Below are positions 36,851 through 39,750 of a DNA stretch of 39,750 nucleotides, one piece after another (positions within the stretch are counted from its first letter, which is position 1; every line of letters begins with the position of its first letter). Position numbers and translations under genes: made by a program. The notes beneath the pieces were generated by a model, which was given only the letters and a program-made list of their open reading frames with translations, was not told the origin of the DNA and searched no databases. The stretch is from a virus. Location: the IMG/VR virus record IMGVR_UViG_3300010372_000003, positions 1-39,750 of that record, one strand, 5' to 3'.

Positions 36851-38238
36851 TGATTTCCCCTGGGCACTGCGGCGCTGAATTTCTCGGATGGAACGGCGGC
36901 TTTGAATCGCTCTGCCGGTACAGCCGCGCTGAATTTCTCTGACGGCACGGATGCCCAATAGATAGAGCGCACGAATGGCGGCGCGATGCCGGCCACGCGC
37001 ACCGCGCTCGCCTGCACCACGGCCCTTGCCGTTACCATGTGCATCTGCCCCAGCCCCGGCGCGTTGATGGTCGAACCCTGCACCGCCGCCCGCGCACTGG
37101 TGACGTGCGTCTGCCGGATGCTTGGGGCGCTGACGGTTGATCCCTGAGCAACTGGCCGCGCCGTGACAAAAGTTGCCGGCGTGCTGCCAACGTCCACCGG
37201 TGGGGCATTGACAGCGGCGCCTTGCGTGACTGCTCTGGCAGTGACCGTGTGCGTCTGAGTCAGGCCAGGACGTGTGACTGCGCCACCCTGTGAAGCTGTC
37301 CGGGCTGTGACGATGTGCGCCTGAATGGTGCTCGGCGCGTTGACCGTGCCGCCCTGAGCGACTGCGCGTGCCGTGACGACATGGGTCTGCGTGATCGCTG
37401 GGCGGGTGACTGTCGCGCCTTGCGTGACTGGTCGTGCCGTTGTGATGTGCGTCTGCGTAAGGCCGGGACGTGCGACGGTACTGCCCAGCTTGGCTGGTGC
37501 TGCTGTGACGTTGTGGATGGTAACGCCACCACCCGCCCCCATGTCGAAATAGGTTCGACGCTGCACGGGCCGGAATAGCTGCCACGGGTTGAGCGATAGA
37601 GACCTGACCTCATCGGAAGTCAGGGCGCGATTGAATACTGCAAATGCCCCAACAGTCGCGCCTGCCGCAGCGTAATCAGTTGTTAAGTTTTTGACGAATA
37701 CTTCGACCGAGTTGACGGTGATTGCTGATGTTGAGCTGAGCGATGACGAACCAACAAGAACCCCATCTATGTAGTGCTCTATGGTGTTGCGTGATGCGCT
37801 GATAACGCTGGCTAGCGCGTACTCTTTATTGAGTTGCAGCTCGCTCGCTGACGCATTGTCTCTGGCGTATGGGTTCGCATCGCATCCAAGTTTATTGAAT
37901 GGGAACACCATAGGCATCTGGCTAATGAATTCCGACGATGAACCATAAACACCGATGCCCGCTTGATACGCGGATGTAGAAATTGAGTATTTAGATACCA
38001 GCGTCCATTCTGACGAAGTTACGCTCGCAATCAACGGAATCAGATACCCTTTCCCGCCTGGAGACTTGAGCACCAACCCGCTATTATTCACCCCTGTCGG
38101 AACGACTGACAGGTTAATGCCATGAGTACCATTTATGCCATTCGACGCAGCAATAAGTCCCCGTGTGATCGGGTTTGACAAGTCAACAACGGGCCGCCCG
38201 GTTGGCTGACTAAGCGGTGTGCTGCGCGTCAGGATCAT
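36847..38238 (-). CDS. LamG-like protein with 22-residue tandem repeats
   Basis: 463 residues. Residues about 30-225 look like a concanavalin/LamG jelly roll (TLVSKYSISTSAYQAGIGVYG, NTIEHYIDGVLVG, GAFAVFNRALTSDEVRSLSLNPWQLF), as in carbohydrate-binding decoration or fibre proteins. Residues 242-420 are eight repeats of H-x-V-TAR-x-V-x-QG-x-x-V-x-x-P-x(3)-QT; the first five start exactly 22 residues apart. The end (430-455) has three 9-residue repeats of the SVPSEKFSA type. It lies between connector and gp10-like genes, so a head or neck decoration is likely. Confidence 0.7.
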   Translation of the reverse strand: MILTRSTPLSQPTGRPVVDLSNPITRGLIAASNGINGTHGINLSVVPTGVNNSGLVLKSPGGKGYLIPLIASVTSSEWTLVSKYSISTSAYQAGIGVYGSSSEFISQMPMVFPFNKLGCDANPYARDNASASELQLNKEYALASVISASRNTIEHYIDGVLVGSSSLSSTSAITVNSVEVFVKNLTTDYAAAGATVGAFAVFNRALTSDEVRSLSLNPWQLFRPVQRRTYFDMGAGGGVTIHNVTAAPAKLGSTVARPGLTQTHITTARPVTQGATVTRPAITQTHVVTARAVAQGGTVNAPSTIQAHIVTARTASQGGAVTRPGLTQTHTVTARAVTQGAAVNAPPVDVGSTPATFVTARPVAQGSTVSAPSIRQTHVTSARAAVQGSTINAPGLGQMHMVTARAVVQASAVRVAGIAPPFVRSIYWASVPSEKFSAAVPAERFKAAVPSEKFSAAVPRGNQ

Positions 38239-38639
38239 GCTGTGACTGCGCTGGTGATTTCAGACATGAAGGCTTCGCACGTCACAGCCTGCGCTGTGTT
38301 TCCGGTCACTTCGACCTCGACGTGCATCACGGCTGCGTCGATGGTGATGGACTGCTCAGTCACCACGTTGTTGCCGGTCGATGCCGCGAACGACCAAATT
38401 GTTTTCCAGGCTGCGCCCGCTGCGCCCGCCGTTGGTGTTGCGCCTGCGTCGTGAGCGACGAGGATGTTCACTCTCGCGGGAACGGTTGGGCCGGTCGCTC
38501 CATTCGTCACCTTGACAGTCAGCAGGCCACCTTGCGCCGTGCGCAGATCAGCGGTGCCGCGTGTGGATGAGCCTGCCGCATTACTGGTCGAGGCTGCAAT
38601 GAGGGTGCGCGGCGTCTTCGTCAGTGTCGTGGTGGTCAT
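38235..38639 (-). CDS. Structural-region protein of unknown function
   Basis: 134 residues from ATG 38639 (MTTTTLTKTPRTLIAASTSN), in an ATGA overlap. Thr/Ala-rich and beta in character (GGLLTVKVTNGATGPTVPARVNILVAHDAG, QSITIDAAVMHVEVEVTGNTAQAVTCEAF), probably a small jelly-roll or Ig-like virion protein. Followed directly by the LamG-repeat gene with a four-base overlap, so both may belong to one decoration. Confidence 0.65.
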   Translation of the reverse strand: MTTTTLTKTPRTLIAASTSNAAGSSTRGTADLRTAQGGLLTVKVTNGATGPTVPARVNILVAHDAGATPTAGAAGAAWKTIWSFAASTGNNVVTEQSITIDAAVMHVEVEVTGNTAQAVTCEAFMSEITSAVTA

Positions 38640-39061
38640 GCCAGATAGCTCCCATCGTCCGCCCAAATGGCGCGACGCACATCAAACTCGCTCACCGGGT
38701 CGGGGCGGCTTGCCAACGCGAAAAGCTCATCAGCTTGCGCATGCGTGATCTCGCCAGACTGCACCCACGCTCCCAGCATCAGCGAGTTGTCAGGCACCGA
38801 CAGGTCAATGCCCTCGGTCGGTGATCGCAGCACGTCCAGCAGCGCCAAGGCAATCGAGCGCAAGGGGCTGGCCGGGTTGTTGGCGTGGTCTTCGATCTTG
38901 GCGCGCACATAGTGCTTGGCTGCCCACATTGCAAACTTCTCGCGTGAGACATAGCCCAGCGAGACGCGCCCCACATTGACCGCCTCCGCGATGGCGTCAG
39001 AGTCACGCGATGCCAGCAGCCCCGGCGAGCACTTCGCTTTGATTTCGTCAAGCAGCGTCAT
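38636..39061 (-). CDS. Phage protein of unknown function in the head-tail region
   Basis: 141 residues, MTLLDEIKAKCSPGLLASRD.... Helical: RDSDAIAEAVNVGRVSLGYVSREKFAMWAA and LRSIALALLDVLRSPTEGIDLSVPDNSLMLGAWVQSGEITHAQADELFALASRPDPVSEFDVRRA. The second half is a recognisable block in proteins of this region in other phages, but I know no function for it. Confidence 0.7.
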   Translation of the reverse strand: MTLLDEIKAKCSPGLLASRDSDAIAEAVNVGRVSLGYVSREKFAMWAAKHYVRAKIEDHANNPASPLRSIALALLDVLRSPTEGIDLSVPDNSLMLGAWVQSGEITHAQADELFALASRPDPVSEFDVRRAIWADDGSYLA

Positions 39062-39073
39062 GGCGCGCCCCTA

Positions 39074-39469
39074 TCAGACGGCCAGAGTCGGCTGGGTGGC
39101 CTTGATCACCACCGACTTGAGCGTGATCGGGTTGCCAGATGTGATGGGCTGGTCAGAGCCCTCTTCGGTGACGTAGAGCACCTTGGAGTTCGTGGCATCG
39201 ACCACGGCATAGTGGTTGGACGGGCCAGCGGCAGACGCAGCAGCGACGGAGCCAGTCAGGTTGTCGGTCGAGGTCAGCACGCGGTCATTGCCGGATGCGC
39301 TCCACGTCCAGTTTGCCGTGGTGACTGCCGCCTCACTGAGTTTTGCCGCGTTGACCGTGGCGAAGCTGTCGCCAAACGTGTAGCCGCTGATCAGCAGAAT
39401 CTTGGTGGCGTTGGCCTTGACGTAGGCGGGGCCGTTTTCGAGTACGTCAGCGTGGGCGAAATAGGGCAT
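39074..39469 (-). CDS. Structural-region protein of unknown function
   Basis: 131 residues, MPYFAHADVLENGPAYVKAN.... Strand-rich with repeated Thr/Ser/Ala; contains KILLISGYTFGDSFATVNAAKLSEAAVTTANWTWSASGNDRVLTS and a C-terminal LKSVVIKATQP. It probably belongs to the virion. An AAGGAAACAC ribosome site precedes the ATG. Confidence 0.7.
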   Translation of the reverse strand: MPYFAHADVLENGPAYVKANATKILLISGYTFGDSFATVNAAKLSEAAVTTANWTWSASGNDRVLTSTDNLTGSVAAASAAGPSNHYAVVDATNSKVLYVTEEGSDQPITSGNPITLKSVVIKATQPTLAV

Positions 39470-39493
39470 TGTGTTTCCTTCGTGTGTTGCGCT

Positions 39494-39631
39494 TTACAGC
39501 ATCGCCATCTGGTCGCGGTCAGCGCCGAACTCGTCGCCACCCTCGTCCTCGTCTTCGCCGGCCAGGGCGTCAACAAGCGTCATCAGCAGGGCTTCGATTC
39601 GGTCGAGTTGAGCTTTCAGTTCGTCAGCCAT
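39494..39631 (-). CDS. Very small acidic coiled-coil protein
   Basis: 45 residues, MADELKAQLDRIEALLMTLV, then an acidic stretch (GEDEDEGGDEFGADRDQM). It overlaps the 3' end of the head-closure gene (ATGGCTGA) and is followed 25 bases on by the next gene. The heptad-like start suggests a short coiled coil. No function known; the tight overlap and clean composition support it. Confidence 0.6.
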   Translation of the reverse strand: MADELKAQLDRIEALLMTLVDALAGEDEDEGGDEFGADRDQMAML

Positions 39632-39750
39632 TGTTCACCCCAGTCGATACCATCAGAGTCAGGTGACGACGCAGCGTCGGGTCAGGTAACACCGCTTCGA
39701 TGTTGTAGATGTCGGAGCCGTGAACCACTCGCATCTTTGTGGTGATACCG
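39624..39750 (-). CDS. Head-closure protein gene (3' part, second view of the split gene)
   Basis: Frame entering from the right edge and ending at TGA 39624-39626. Bases 39628-39750 repeat bases 1-123, so this is the same 3' end as the gene at 1-332; only the last four bases (39624-39627) are new. The complete product is 111 residues. Confidence 0.85.
   Translation of the reverse strand, partial: GITTKMRVVHGSDIYNIEAVLPDPTLRRHLTLMVSTGVNNG
39628..39750. repeat. Terminal direct repeat, right copy
   Basis: Identical to bases 1-123. Joining the two copies restores one continuous head-closure gene and an uninterrupted late operon, which is direct support for circularity. Confidence 0.95.

Noticed and set aside
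36851-37585. N-terminal extension of the 101-residue gene
   Set aside because: The extension is His/Arg/Gly-rich and is the other-frame reading of the 66-bp repeats; the ATGA start at 36850 fits the operon.
1-39750. CRISPR array or insertion sequence
   Set aside because: No regularly spaced repeat-spacer pattern and no transposase were found.

Overview
This window is the complete genome of a temperate lambda-like siphophage or prophage, recovered as a circular contig. The first 123 bases recur exactly as the last 123, so the unique length is about 39,627 bp and a head-closure gene runs across the join. The host is not named by the sequence. The GC-rich composition, the protein families (HK97-type head, NinB/NinG, YqaJ nuclease, P21-type lysozyme) and the style of the small genes suggest a betaproteobacterium, perhaps Burkholderiales; that is inference. 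No rRNA, tRNA or CRISPR was seen.

Layout. The switch lies near 12.2-13.8 kb. A Cro-like gene on the minus strand faces a repressor on the plus strand. Two promoters with the same architecture (TTGACT, 17 bp, TAAAGT, each containing GTTTAG-N6-CTAAA) act as rightward- and leftward-type early promoters. One drives the minus-strand operon 12458 to 6556: Cro, a CII-like regulator, replication proteins including an O-like initiator with three internal 33-bp iterons, a DnaB/Twinkle-like helicase, NinB, NinG and a candidate late regulator. Just after that regulator come a TTGACA/TAGATT promoter and an intrinsic terminator, a Q/pR'/tR'-like arrangement that should switch on the late operon. The late operon runs down the minus strand from 6365 to 1, crosses the join, and continues from 39750 to 23834: HNH nuclease, terminases, portal, protease, capsid, connectors, structural genes, tail tube, G/GT frameshifted chaperones, tape measure, tail tip, tail spike, holin, SAR lysozyme, Rz/Rz1.

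The other early promoter drives the plus-strand operon 14290-21980. It begins with a roughly 500-nt non-coding leader packed with hairpins. After it come four small genes, a RecT-type annealing protein with a YqaJ exonuclease, then about a dozen small genes of unknown function and an excisionase-like protein that overlaps the convergent integrase. Inside this small-gene stretch, three elements match the layout of integron attC sites and separate single-gene units, with no integron integrase in the window.

Between the integrase and the lysis genes, 23149-23833 has no credible gene. It holds inverted and phased repeats suited to an attP region and then a candidate large structured RNA on the plus strand with a perfect 15-bp long-range helix, GNRA-capped hairpins and a T-loop hairpin. 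The attC-like array and the two structured RNA regions are the least expected parts of this otherwise orthodox phage.
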